Source: Myrmaecium sp. VS I D KN 1 (lineage: Eukaryota; Ascomycota; Dothideomycetes; Valsariales; Valsariaceae). Taken from it: a DNA stretch of 64,000 nucleotides. How positions within the stretch are numbered: position 1 is the first letter of the stretch; the number at the start of each line of letters is the position of its first letter. A model generated the notes under the pieces. The model worked only from the letters and a program-made list of their open reading frames with translations, was not told the DNA's origin and made no database searches. The DNA is taken from positions 434,001 to 498,000 of the forward strand of contig JADQAV010000028.1 of the NCBI GenBank assembly GCA_019775845.1, in the 5' to 3' direction. The position numbers and the translations under genes are program-made. Shown in pieces: positions 12,084 to 22,990 of this stretch.

Positions 12084-14168
12084 TCAACCCAACGCGTGCC
12101 CAGCAAGACCGCCCACCAGATCGGCATACTGGCTAAAGAAGACGCCCTTCAAGACGGTCTCGCCCTGCTCGCGCGCCCACTGGCCCGTCCGCACGAGCCG
12201 TTCCTTCCACCGCTCCTGCTCCTCCCGCGTCAGCTCCTCCCACCGCTTCGCCTGGGCGTGGCGGCGCACGACCTCGGCCGGGCTGTCGTGGACCTCGGTC
12301 GAGAGCTCGAGCTCGTGCTCGTCGTGCGCGCCGCCGTGCACGATCACCGCCTGTCCCTTGCGGTCGGCCTCGGGCGTCTCGAGGAACTCGGCGAGCTTGA
12401 GCTTCTGCGTCAGGGCGGTGTAGGGCCGGTCGGCGACGTCGGGGAGGACCGAGTGCACGCGGCGGTCCGCGGCGCGGAGGTGGGCGGCCACGTTCCCGTG
12501 GGGGCCGCGGAGGGAGGCGAACGGTTTCGTGAGGCTGTCCGGGAGAAGGGAGATGCGGGTGCTGCCTGCGGAGTTGGCGGTCCAGAGGTCGATGAAGGTC
12601 TGTGCGAGTACGAGCGCGACGAGGAGGGCAAAGCCGATTAGCAGGACGGACGCGGACCTATGGACGAGGGTGGATCGAGGATGTGCAAGGACGTAACGGG
12701 ACTGGCGCTTGCGAGGTTGGAAAGGAGAGAGAGAAAGGGTGTCGACGATGACGGTGTTCCCGAGAGAGGTAGAGGCGAGGCGGATATGCTGAGGCCCTGG
12801 CGTGATGGGCTTCCCATCCACGGTCGTGGTCCAGGGCGAGACGAAGGGTTGGAAGACGATCTTTGTCATCTGAACGGGGTGAACATCGCGAAGGGTAGTA
12901 TATGGATGAAGGCGGCTGAGCGTGCCATTCGCGCGGAAATCTACGGTGAAGATCGAGATGGAGATATCGATGCCAGCGACGGCGACTACAACTTGTTGCT
13001 CGCCTTTTTCGTCGGCGTCCAACTGGCACACATCCATATCCACTGCGGCTTTGACATGCCGCGGAAGTTTTTTCCGCTGGGTAATGGTACCAAGTGTAGT
13101 ATCCGAGAACAATCTCAAAACGCAAAGCTCCACACCGGATCTGTTGGGCAGGTTGAACAGTAATAGCAGGGTATCATCCGACAGCCAACGCAGCGACCGG
13201 AGCTTCGGCCGCGTCTTTTTCGCCTCAAAAACGTCCGGATGCGGTTGAGTGTAGATCTTCCGCGGGCGGTCAGAAATTTTGATGGGCTTTTTCGCTTCGA
13301 AGTTGTATGTGATGTCGGAGAGCCAGACATCGTAGTCAGTACAGTATGCCACTCTGAACTGCCCATCGCCCGGCTCCGCAATGTCGACATCGTTGGCTTC
13401 GGCACCATTTGCAAGAGGCAAGCGCTGCACCACATCAGACTCGGTAGGTGAAGAGGTTGTCGCACTGAAGACAACAACCTCGTTACTCTGGCCCGCCAGA
13501 CTTGAAGCGATCGCACCGATTCTCTTGTGGCCGGAGGAAGTCTTCTTCGGGCGCGAAAGTCGGATCAGACGCTGGTACCCTTCCTTTCTCTCCAACTCAT
13601 CCTTCGGAGGTGTGAACAGCGTCGTCTTGCTCAACGGGATTATCTTGCCTTCTTCCTTCTCCGCTTCCGACCCTGCTTTTACCTTCGGCGGATACTCCAC
13701 CTGGAAGGACCTAAAGTGCGGGTTCTGACCCTTCACGCGTTCCTCCTCCGTGCCGTTCACGCCCGCATACACAATGAGGCCATCCTTGGTGGAGAGGTTC
13801 GCCAGACAGGTAACCGAGTCCTCGTCCCGCGACAGTTCGATCTCCGCGGCGGTGGTCAACGCGTGGCGCGAGGAGACATCGAGTACAGTCTAAAGCACAT
13901 CGATCCAAAGTCAGGCGGGCAGCCCTCCGGCGAGCGTAGGGAGGGTGCTAACTCACGATTTTGTTTCCCACCCCGCTGCGCCCTACGAAGAGAGAAAGGG
14001 ATCAGCAAAAGCAGCTCAACAAGTCGTCGACGAAGACAGGATATGCGCAGGGAGCGTACCAGCACCGCCACCTCCTCCTACAATCAGGTATCCGCGTGCG
14101 TGGTCGAACGAAGCGGCAAAGATGGGGTAGGAGAGCGTGGCTTTCGCGAAGGAGATAGGAGGGGACAT
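12084..14168 (-). CDS. sec12: SEC12, guanine nucleotide exchange factor for Sar1
   Basis: ER membrane protein that loads GTP on Sar1 and so starts COPII vesicle budding. Exons on the minus strand are 14168-14060, 13982-13957 (26 nt) and 13889-12084, giving about 646 aa. The joined N-terminus MSPPISFAKATLSYPIF, then YLIVGGGGGAG, RSGVGNKI and TVLDVSSRH match fungal Sec12, including the Gly-rich loop of the first beta-propeller blade and GVGNKI, which bind potassium and Sar1 in the yeast protein. AEIELSRDEDSVTCLANL follows. The body is a cytosolic WD40-like propeller. One membrane span (VLLIGFALLVALVLAQ, about residues 455-480) leads to a lumenal tail of about 165 residues rich in charge. The large third exon alone would lack the catalytic N-terminus, so the two small exons matter. 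Confidence 0.92.
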
Positions 14169-15227
14169 GGCCTGTCGCGGATGAGCAGGCGTGCGCCTGG
14201 AACGGCTCGAGACGAGAGCGTGGGTGGACAGTTGTCGGTCAGGAGTGGAGTGTGATGACAGAGAGGAGTTGAAGAAGACACAGAATCAACAAGGCGAGTG
14301 GATGTGGAGGAACATCGGACGGGTGAGGAGGAGGAAAAGTGGCAGTCGCGATGTTGTCCAGGAACCGGGGGATCAAGGGCGATCTGGCAGTGACGTTGGT
14401 GGTCTGTGCGCGAGCTCTCTCGCAGGATCGGGACCTGTTTTCAAGGAGCTTACTAAGCTAATGGTGAGGTCTCACCTGCTTACTTCACTTCTGACTACCT
14501 GCTATCGAAGCCGCGGAAACCTTCAATACTCACTCGATGCCCCGGTAAAGAAACATCACAGAGCGATGACACCGTTTCACATGCTTAGCCGCAGCAGCAA
14601 AGCTCCCGTGCCTTCCACGGAGAAGATCACGGATCGCTGGCCGGACAGCCTTGCAAGCTAACATTATGCAGGCATCATCACCCGTACAACAGACTGGTAT
14701 TCATCGACGATCGAACCGTAGTAAAACAAGAGAACCAGAAGAAAAGAGAAAAAAAATATGTTTTTTATGTCCCGAAAAATCCCAACCATCCATCGTATCA
14801 TCGTCAATGCCAGAACCCGCTGCATGGAAAGACTCGAAACAGAGAGCGAAAACAGAGAGGACCCATACGATCCAAGAGAACCTCCGCGCCGAAAAGAGAA
14901 AACAAGACTGGGTCTATTACTAACCATCTCGTACTCCTCCTTCCGACAGCTTGCGCAAGCGGTGATATGAGAACAGTCGAAAACAGGTCCGAGAAAGGAA
15001 ACACCCCCTCGTACAGGAAAGGGAAAGGAAAAGGAAAACACAACCAAACAAACACAAAGGGGTATCTTCAAACAACCGAAAAGGCCAAAAAGGAAACAGA
15101 AGGAAGCAACCGTGGAACGTCCGTACCATCCCATCCCATCCATCCATCCAATCCTGATGAGCCGAGGAAAGTCCACGAGGGAAAAAAAAGTAATGGAAAC
15201 AGAGAAGAAAACAAATAACCAGTTGGG
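14169..15227. other. Intergenic: SEC12 promoter and 3' flank of the next gene
   Basis: About 1.06 kb with no convincing open frame. The plus strand is A/G-rich from about 14700 to 15220 (long runs of GAAAAG and ACAAAC type), which on the minus strand is the T-rich 3' UTR of the upstream small gene. Confidence 0.6.
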
Positions 15228-15881
15228 TCACTTGAACAAGCCCATGCCCAACTTCTTGCTATGCTTCTTCCATGTCCGTCGAAGGGAGCCAGAACGATGC
15301 GTACCCTGCATAGCGGAGGCGCGATGGAAGAGCAGAGCAGACGACGGGGGCAGGACGTCCCGCTGCACGCTACCGGAACGCGACGCGTCAGTGGTGGTTG
15401 GGCTGGGCGGGTGACTACGGTCGCTGTCGGAGGCGCCGGCTTCCTCGCGGACGGCGGAGGCGGACGAGGGGGTATCGAGGGCGAGGATGCGGTCCGGATT
15501 GGTGCTGAGGTAGGCGTCGATGCGGGCGTTGATCGCCTTGTTCTTCTCGCTCGCCGTGAGCATGGTCACGCTGGTGGAGGACTCGGAGCGGGCCAAGCTG
15601 CTCCGGCGCGAGTCGCGCCGCGTGCTGCTCAGGGCGGAGGAGGGGGAGCGGGAGAGCCCGCCGACGGAGGGGGTCCGGTCGCTGCCCACGAGCCGGTATT
15701 CGGCGTTGTTCAGGTTCCAGCCGGAGCAGTAGGGGCAGAAGTCGCACTTGATCTCCCATCCTTCCAGGGCGAGCTTCGAGCCGCAGTTGGACAGGTTCTT
15801 GCTCGGGTCGCAGGTCCGCACGAGGTGATACCACCGGTGCTTGCACGGGAGCAGGGAGACGTTGAGTTCGACGACGCACAT
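15228..15881 (-). CDS. Small fungal protein of unknown function with an N-terminal Cys/His cluster
   Basis: Single exon, 217 aa, starting at the ATG at 15881. I do not recognise a named family. The first 52 residues carry an orderly set of metal-ligand candidates: C2, C13, H15, H19, C24, C33, C46, C49 and C52, ending in CDFCPYC, which suggests a treble-clef or RING-like zinc fold. A Ser/Arg/Thr-rich linker follows (residues 70-200) with many RRxS-type motifs that could be phosphorylated. The C-terminus is basic (RTWKKHSKKLGMGLF). It could be a small nuclear or signalling adaptor, but nothing in the sequence fixes a role. Confidence 0.75.
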   Translation of the reverse strand: MCVVELNVSLLPCKHRWYHLVRTCDPSKNLSNCGSKLALEGWEIKCDFCPYCSGWNLNNAEYRLVGSDRTPSVGGLSRSPSSALSSTRRDSRRSSLARSESSTSVTMLTASEKNKAINARIDAYLSTNPDRILALDTPSSASAVREEAGASDSDRSHPPSPTTTDASRSGSVQRDVLPPSSALLFHRASAMQGTHRSGSLRRTWKKHSKKLGMGLFK

Positions 15882-18708
15882 GGTGAGGAGTGAACAGAGT
15901 TATTTTATGAGCCAGGCAGCAGGGGTCAATTGGCTCAGCAGGTAAGTACGGGCCTGCACAAAGAATAGCGTAGTGGTTCCGGGGTCTCCACGCGCTGACG
16001 GCTACGACGTATCCTGGAATGTTCTCAGGGGAGGTGTAGATCACCGTGAATATTTCGTATCTGGAGCTTTACCGACCAGAATAACGGAGGCAACGGCCGC
16101 TCTTATAGGGCAAGGCAGTTCCGGTCCAGATGACGTCCGCTGCTTGCGCAAGTAAGAGATAGACTTTGGCGTTTCGTGATGCTAGGCGTTCGCCAAGACG
16201 AGCGGAAGGGGGCTTATACGGTAGGTACTCGTTAGGTAGGTGAGTGGCCGGTGGCAGTGCAACCGTCGCGCGAGATGCTCAGCATGTGAAGAAGGTGCGT
16301 GTCCGGTGCACAGGGTCTCTGGCTAGTAACTATTCCAGCCGTCGAGGAAACAATCTGGAACGACGCCGAGGGAGGCCGCGGGTATTTGTGTGGGGGAGAG
16401 AAGACCAAGGAATGCTGGGGGCGGAACAGCTGGCGGGGAGGGCAGGGGGAATGGAGAGGAGAGACGTTCGATGGTCAGGCCAGGTTCGAGCGACGCGGGG
16501 GGGGATTATCGTGATCGTAATGGACCAGGTCAATTCCGGAAGAACAGCGAGGGGGAGCCGGCGGGCAGTCGTGTGGATGTCACGATTATGTGTGTTGTTT
16601 GTTGTACGAGGCCGTCTCGAGGAGGTTTGGCTCGGGCGGTATCCTTGGCCGAAGGGCGGGAGGAAAGGGGAATGGAAGGGAATGAATAGCCAGACGGGGC
16701 GGATGCGACCGTCGGTGCTACCTGAGTCCTGATGCGCCACTACTTATACGCACCGGCAGCAGCAAATGATGGGAGCAATGATGGGCGCAATTCTCACTCC
16801 TGTCACCATGCGAGGGCCTTTTCCGTCGAGGCGGACGAACCTGGCCAGCAACCCAGCCCAGCCCAACCGGCCATCGCTGCTGCTGCGGCCGCTCGCAGTC
16901 CCGCCAGCTGACTGGTGCACCGGCGCCCGCAGTGAGCAGTAGCGGCCGTCCGGAGGGGGGCCGGGCGCCCTCCAGCTAGCAGCTAGCACGGCCGGGTAGG
17001 GATGGGAAGTGGGACCGACCCGCATGCACCATGCCTTACAATTCTGCTCCACCCGTATTTCATCCACCTTCAGGTTTCCACCCTCCCACCGCCCAATGGG
17101 CAGCTTCCCGCCGCGAGCGACCAGGGGGGGTTTCTTTAAGGCTCCTCCATCCTCCTTCCTTGGCCCCCCTTTGTGTGTGCACTTCTCGATCCCACTGCCC
17201 CGGGAACCCGAGCCGCCGGGTTCACGAAGCAGGAAGCGTGGCGTGCAGCCTGCGTATCATGTCCTCTCACCGCCAACGAAACGCAACACAACGCTTAGGT
17301 ACCTGTGCGAGCGGAAAAATGAGAAACAGAGAACGGCCAGGAAATCAAAATTGTTGAACGGAAGAGAGATAAGAGCATTGGCATTCAGCAGGATCATCAT
17401 CGTCATCAATCTATCCATCCTTCACCCCGAAATATCCCGTTGCCCTGCCCTGTGCCACACACACACACACCCTTCCCGCACGCTCTTCAGCTCTTCATCT
17501 CGCTGACTCTCACGCAATCCTGACGAGAGAGCGACGCCAAGAAAAGCCAAGCAACACCGTGACCAAGCACAGAAAGAGAAAGAAAGAAGGTGTGTACCGA
17601 ACCGGTGCCCATTCGTGATCCGAGCTGGAATGGATGGGGCAGGCGGGCAGTCAACTTTTCCGTTGGGCGAGAATCCAAGGATCGGAGAATAGTCGATGGG
17701 ATAGGATGGGATGAGCGGAGGAAGGAGAGCTTGCTCAGAGCGGTCGTGGTCGCGAGGATTAGAAGGAAGAGGAAGCAATGCTCCTCCTCCTCATCCTCTA
17801 TCTCCGCGCCTCCTTGGTCCGCCTATCCAAAAGATACGAATCCTCTTCTTTTTCGTCTCAAGAGGAAGAAAGAGAGGAAGGAAGAAAGAAAAACAAGAAG
17901 GACAGTCCACTTCGCGTCCAACAGTGGTGCTACCTACCTGCAGCCTACAGGGTGGGTACGACAAACGCCTTCCCCTTCAGCCTTCCGCTGACCGCCTCAT
18001 CCACGTGGGTTCTGGAAAGCAGGTAAGTGGGCCCCCTCCGCCAAAAAATTGTCCGAGGATTCACAAGGCAAGGGATGAGAACGCACACACTTGAGATCGA
18101 AAAAAAGAAGAAGAAAAAAGAAAGGAGAGAAAGGACAGATAAGCGACTCCTGCCGCTCTTCTTCCTCCTGTCCCCTCCAAAAAATACAAGAAAAAAAAAG
18201 AAAAGAAAAGGGACGAAAACACCACCCGGCTCGCGGGAACCCAACTACTAACCAACCAAACAACCCAAACCTAATTTCCACCGCCGTCCTTCGTTCCCAT
18301 GCTTCCCCGAGCGCCGCCAGCGCCGCCGGACAAGGGAGCGGGAGTCGTCACGATTCCTTCTTAGCGAAGCCTCCCCATGTTGCAGTAAAAATAGAGAGTG
18401 AATCGAAAATTAGTGAGTGGATTTGCCTGGGCCAGCGGTTCTACTGCAGTGCTTTTCTGCTGCCCGACACGAATCTCCGACGAAACAAAACGTTTCGTCC
18501 TAGGAGGTCCACCAGGGACGGTTGAAAACAAAGAAAGTATGGGAACGGAGGAGCTAAAAGCACAATGCTCAACTCTCGTTTTTAGTAAGAAAAAAAATCC
18601 TGCGAGAACTCGTGAGACAGGAGAATACTAGAAAAGAAAAAAGAAGAAAAGGGCATCCAGCGTTTAGAAAGAGTGGATAAGAAAGTTGCGTTACGCGCAC
18701 GCAAAAAC

Positions 18709-18745
18709 GCGCACGCACGCACGCACGCATGCATGCATGCATGCA
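18709..18745. repeat. ACGC/ATGC tetranucleotide microsatellite
   Basis: Tandem ACGC units change into ATGC units (CGCACGCACGCATGCATGC). ATGC repeats are self-complementary and could form a cruciform. Confidence 0.9.
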
Positions 18746-19203
18746 GCTCCCGTCGCCGCGCGCATCGTCGATTGCCCTCCCTCTCCCCCCTCCGCCCCGC
18801 CTCAGGTCCGGGATGCCAACCTTCTTTTTTCTTTTTTCTTTTTCTCAAACAGAAGTTTCCCCCCTTGCAACGGTGGAGAGGGGAGGGGAGGTGAGGTGCG
18901 CGGCGGCGATCAAACGGGTTGTGTGTGAACGGGCATGTTGTGATTCCACCTCTCCCCGCTTTCCTGTGAACGAACCGGTTTCACATGAAAGGACGGGAGG
19001 GTGGATGGGGGGTTCGGGGTGGGAGATCGATTGATTGATTAACCCGAGGTATGAAGACGCATCGGGCATATGACATACTACAAATTTGAAGGGGGAAAGA
19101 CGACGAAGCGATGGACGGATGGAGCAATTCAGTCACAACGAAAAAAGTATAATCTTCCCGCGTGCGCCTCCTTCCACAACGCAAGCAAAAAGCAATCCCC
19201 CAA

Positions 19204-19227
19204 AGCAGCAACAGCAGCAGCAGCAGC
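19204..19227 (+). repeat. CAG trinucleotide repeat in non-coding DNA
   Basis: About eight AGC/CAG units with one AAC interruption. It lies in no predicted gene. Confidence 0.85.
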
Positions 19228-20366
19228 AAGCCCATCATCCTCCGCCCGCCCACCGCCGCCGCCGTCGCCAAGAGATCCCGCCAAGCGACCTCCTCTCTTG
19301 GCGGAATGGGGGGCCCCCCGTTGCGACGACGACTGGATAAACACCGAAGCCAGCCTCGCTTCGGCGGACGCTAAATAAGATCACAACGGCGCCCCTCCCC
19401 CCTCCCCTCTTGCCCAACCAGGCAACAACACCAACCATCACCTATTCTTTGGCAGCGAAACAGAAAGTAGAGTAAAAGAGCTTCTCCTTCCTCGGCGTGG
19501 AAAGGACAGTTACAATATCCTTATAAAAAGAAAGTAAACAAGAGAAGCTCAACCAAACATCCAGTCTGGCCTTCAAATCCCCGCCGTGACCGCCGTTCGC
19601 CGAGAACGCGTAATCCCCGTCCGTACTCCGCTCTCGTCGTGCTCTTTTTCTCCGTTTCTCGCAGGGGAAACCCTTCCTTCCGTTCAGGTCCTTTGCCTTG
19701 ACTTCTCACGTGCCTTGCTTGATTGAGTCCGCTTCTGCAGTCTGCAGTCTGCACCTGCACGATTACAGGGGGGTTGCTTGTTGTTGCAGATATGTATGTA
19801 CAGAATGGAAGTGGGTTTGACTGGACACGTTACACGTTGTACAGTTCATCGATCGATTGATTGATGGATCGGTGTGTACCTCGTGAACGAGAAGAGAGGG
19901 AAGAGAAAAGGGAAGTAAGAAATCATGAGGATATCTGCACAACATGACCGTAACTCTATCTCGTCTTCTAGCACGAAGAAAAGGAAGCTTAAAAGGCTGG
20001 AAGCGACTACCTGGGTTACCATCCGTATTCTCTGTGAGGAACGGAGACAGCCTCACGACGATGGAGCGAGGGAAAACAAAGAACACGAAAAAGGCGGGCA
20101 AAAGAAAGCCTGAAGCTTAAACAGACCGACACCTCTCCGACAGAGGGAGAAATGCATCAAAACCAACTGTGGGGAAGGGGGGAGGGGCAAGGGCAAACAG
20201 CGGAGCGGAGCAAGAACACGAACAAAAAACGAAAAACCAAGGCAGCACCCACCAGTCCAGACCACCTGCATGCAAGTAGGTACATATGTACACATGTATT
20301 TTCCCTCAAACCACCCAATCCGCTCCACTCTTTTTCTCCCATTTTACCTTCTCCTCGCCTTCATGC

Positions 20367-20417
20367 GGGGGGGGGGGGGGGGGGGGGGGGGGGNNCCCCC
20401 CCCCCCCCCCCCCCCCC
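20367..20417. other. Assembly gap: 27 G, two N, 22 C
   Basis: A G run (20367-20393) meets two undetermined bases (20394-20395) and then a C run (20396-20417). This is the only ambiguous sequence in the window and is probably a contig or scaffold join rather than biology. The distance across it should not be trusted. Confidence 0.9.
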
Positions 20418-21148
20418 TCCGCTCCCACCCTGTTCAGCCCTGATCCTTGGCTCTCTTGGCTCGCTGGTGGGGCCAGCAAGGAAGGACGGAGGGAAGGAAG
20501 CGGTGACGCGGAAAAAAAAGAAGGAAAGGAAAATGTCAAACAAGCGAAGCGAAGCGAAGCGGGGTGGAAGATTGGAGTGGAGAGGTAGGGAGAGAGGTGC
20601 AGAGAGGTGCGGCGGTGGAACAATTCACGACGGGGGAACAGGGGCAAGCGAGAAGACGAACGAATCGCATTCGTGGAGAGTGGGCGTGGATAATGAGACA
20701 GGACAAGGCTGAGTACGACAGCCAACAACCTCACGGTCATCTCACGATAAACATCACATCCTCCAGCGGGATGCAATAAGATGAGAAAAGACCGATAAAG
20801 GTATCACTCTCCGCGAAGATCAGTGACACAGTGGCAACCGAAAGGAGACGATATGCGACGACGACCTCTCTTCTCGAACAGCCAACCCACGAAGGCAGCT
20901 CACGCATTGATCGATAGTATCCATACTCTATGGATTCATGAAAGTCCAGAGACACATACTACCTCCCCTTCATTGCCGTATATACATACATCAAATCCAT
21001 CTAGATTTTTTTTTCCGACGGACGATACATCTCTACAACGCATGTCCACTCATCATGCAAGCCTTTTCCATGCAATCCGACAGAACTTTTCCCGTCTGCT
21101 TTTCCTTTACATGACAGGAATAGCCTCGCCATACACTCAGTACATGAT

Positions 21149-22545
21149 CTAATGCAGCAACCTCATAACCTTGATAAGATCGCCCGTGACGCCCATAGCC
21201 GTCACTTCACCACCGGCACTGCAAAAGAGAAAGATGTGGTGTCAGCATGTCGTGCTTCCTCTGTCATGCAACGTCGCGACCCCGCACGCCGTCCACGCGG
21301 ATGGACAAGGACTTACCCAGCACCCTGGATGATGAGGGGGTTGTCGCCGTAGCGCTTGGTGTAGAAGCTGATGATGTTGTCGCTGCCCTTCAGCGCGGCG
21401 ATGGGATGGGAGGCGACGAACCTAATGGGAGAAAGGAAGCACGCGTTAGTCAGTCACGGCATCGTCCCCCTCTCGTCGCCAAGCAAAAGCAAAAATATGA
21501 GGTGACAATCGCTTACTTCTCCAAGCCGACCTTGACCTTCTTCGCCGGCACGTCGATGCTGCCCACGAATCGAACCACCTTGCCTTCCTTGGCCGCCTCC
21601 TGCTTCAGCTTCTCCATCTGGTCATCGAACTCCGGGAGGCGCGCCAGGAACTCGTCTCCGCTCTTGGCGCTCTCCAGCTCCTTCGGGATCAAGCTCTGAA
21701 CCGGGAAGCTCGTCGGGCTCTCGACCTCGAGGCCGGCCAGACGCGCCAGGATGGTCAGCTTCCGGGCGACGTCCAACCCGTTCAGGTCGTCACGCGGGTC
21801 GGGCTCCGTGTAGCCGAGCTCCTTCGCCTTCTTGACCTCGGCGGAGAAGGAGCCGCCGCCGCCGCCGACGGGCATGAAGCTGTTGAACAGGAAGCTCATC
21901 GTGCCCGAGAAGACGCCTTCGACCTTCTGCACCTCATCGCCCGTCTCCACGAGCTCCTTCAGCGTGCTGATGACGGGCAGGCCGGCGCCGACGGAGCTCT
22001 CGTGGAAGACGTAGCCGCCGTTGCCGGTGCCGTTGGCGGCCGCGGCGAAGATGTCCTTCCACAGCTGGTAGTCGGAGGAGAAGGCCTTCTTGTTGGGCGT
22101 GACGACGCTGATGCCCTTCTTCAGGAAGAGCGGGTAGGCGCTGGCGAACTCCTGGTTCGAGGTGTTGTCGACCAGCACCACCTTGTGCGGCGCCGCGGCG
22201 AGGTATTCGGCGATCTCGGCGGGCGACTTGGCCGGGTTCGTGCACGCCTCGAGCTCCTTCTCCCACGTGGGCAGGTGGACGGGCGTGTAGGAGGCGTTGC
22301 CGCCGAGGAGCTTCTTGCTGGTCGCGAGCAGGACCACGGAGATGTAGGTGGGCGCGGGGGTTTGGGAAAGGCGAGAGGTGAGGTGGGCGAGTTGGGAGAG
22401 GAAGCACTTTCCAACGCCTCCGGCGCCTGCGAGTGGGATGTCATGTTAGACGGCACTGAGCTTGATTACCCCGGAGCAGGAGTAGGTAGGTAGGCGGGTG
22501 GGGTTTACCAATGACGGCGACGAAAATCTGTCTCGGAGCGGGCAT
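21149..22545 (-). CDS. hom6: Homoserine dehydrogenase
   Basis: Converts aspartate semialdehyde to homoserine with NAD(P)H, the branch point to threonine and methionine. Exons on the minus strand are 22545-22509, 22426-21517, 21421-21317 and 21218-21149, giving 373 aa, a normal length. The first splice builds the nucleotide-binding loop: MPAPRQIFVAVIG joins GAGGVGKCFLSQL. Further family blocks are VVLVDNTSNQEF, VTPNKKAFS, FHESSVGAGLPVI, EGVFSGTMSFLFN, the substrate-binding stretch KELGYTEPDPRDDLNG, and DVARKLTILARL. The end ALKGSDNIISFYTKRYGDN then AGGEVTAMGVTGDLIKVMR completes the dinucleotide-contacting C-terminus. It is divergent from the CCDC174-like gene with 445 bp between start codons. 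I saw no exact TGACTCA (Gcn4/CpcA) site in that spacer. Confidence 0.96.
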
Positions 22546-22990
22546 GGTGGCTATGTGGGAGAGGGTCAAGCGAAGTCGGGATGCTGCGGTGAGGTTGGAC
22601 GAGGGAGGACCAATTGTCATGCAATCGAGGGAGCAGAATGGGTGGGATGAGGATGGGAACAGGAACGATGTGACTGAAGGGCCCTGCTGTCCCTCACTCG
22701 TCGATGGCGCGGCATCTTCCGTGGGCCGTTGTGGTGGTGACGGGAGTGACTTGGCGGGTGGGGTGAATGGAGAATGATTGATTGCCTCAGGCGAACTTTG
22801 AGGTCCCTCTCCGTTACCCCGCCCGATGTCGCTGATTCTTACTCCGATACATGCCTAGGTTTTGAGGCATCAACATTAACCTACTCCGTACCTTTTATCT
22901 TATCGAGTCCCTTCCAACCGCCTCCGCTGTCGTGCACCGAAACCGTCCTCACTTCCACCCTTACATCACCGCCGCACAATCCCTTCTACG
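22546..22990. promoter_or_regulatory. Bidirectional promoter, homoserine dehydrogenase / CCDC174-like
   Basis: 445 bp between two divergent start codons. No strong known operator was recognised. It is C/T-rich on the plus strand near 22900-22990, just before the right-hand gene. Confidence 0.6.

Larger units (their letters stand above)
15882..21148. other. 5.3 kb gene-poor region
   Basis: No open frame shows a family I recognise, and none has paired splice signals giving a plausible protein. It contains long A/G-rich stretches on the plus strand (about 17750-18260 and 18500-18660), the ACGC/ATGC microsatellite near 18.7 kb, CAG repeats near 19.2 kb, TAGGTAGGTA-like elements near 16.2 kb, and the G-run/NN/C-run join at 20.39 kb. 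It includes the promoter of the cysteine-rich gene (left) and the 3' flank of homoserine dehydrogenase (right). A long non-coding transcript is possible but not shown. Confidence 0.55.

Noticed and set aside
16244-17506. Several open frames of 100-165 codons in the gene-poor region
   Set aside because: Low-complexity composition, overlapping on both strands, without motifs or splice support.
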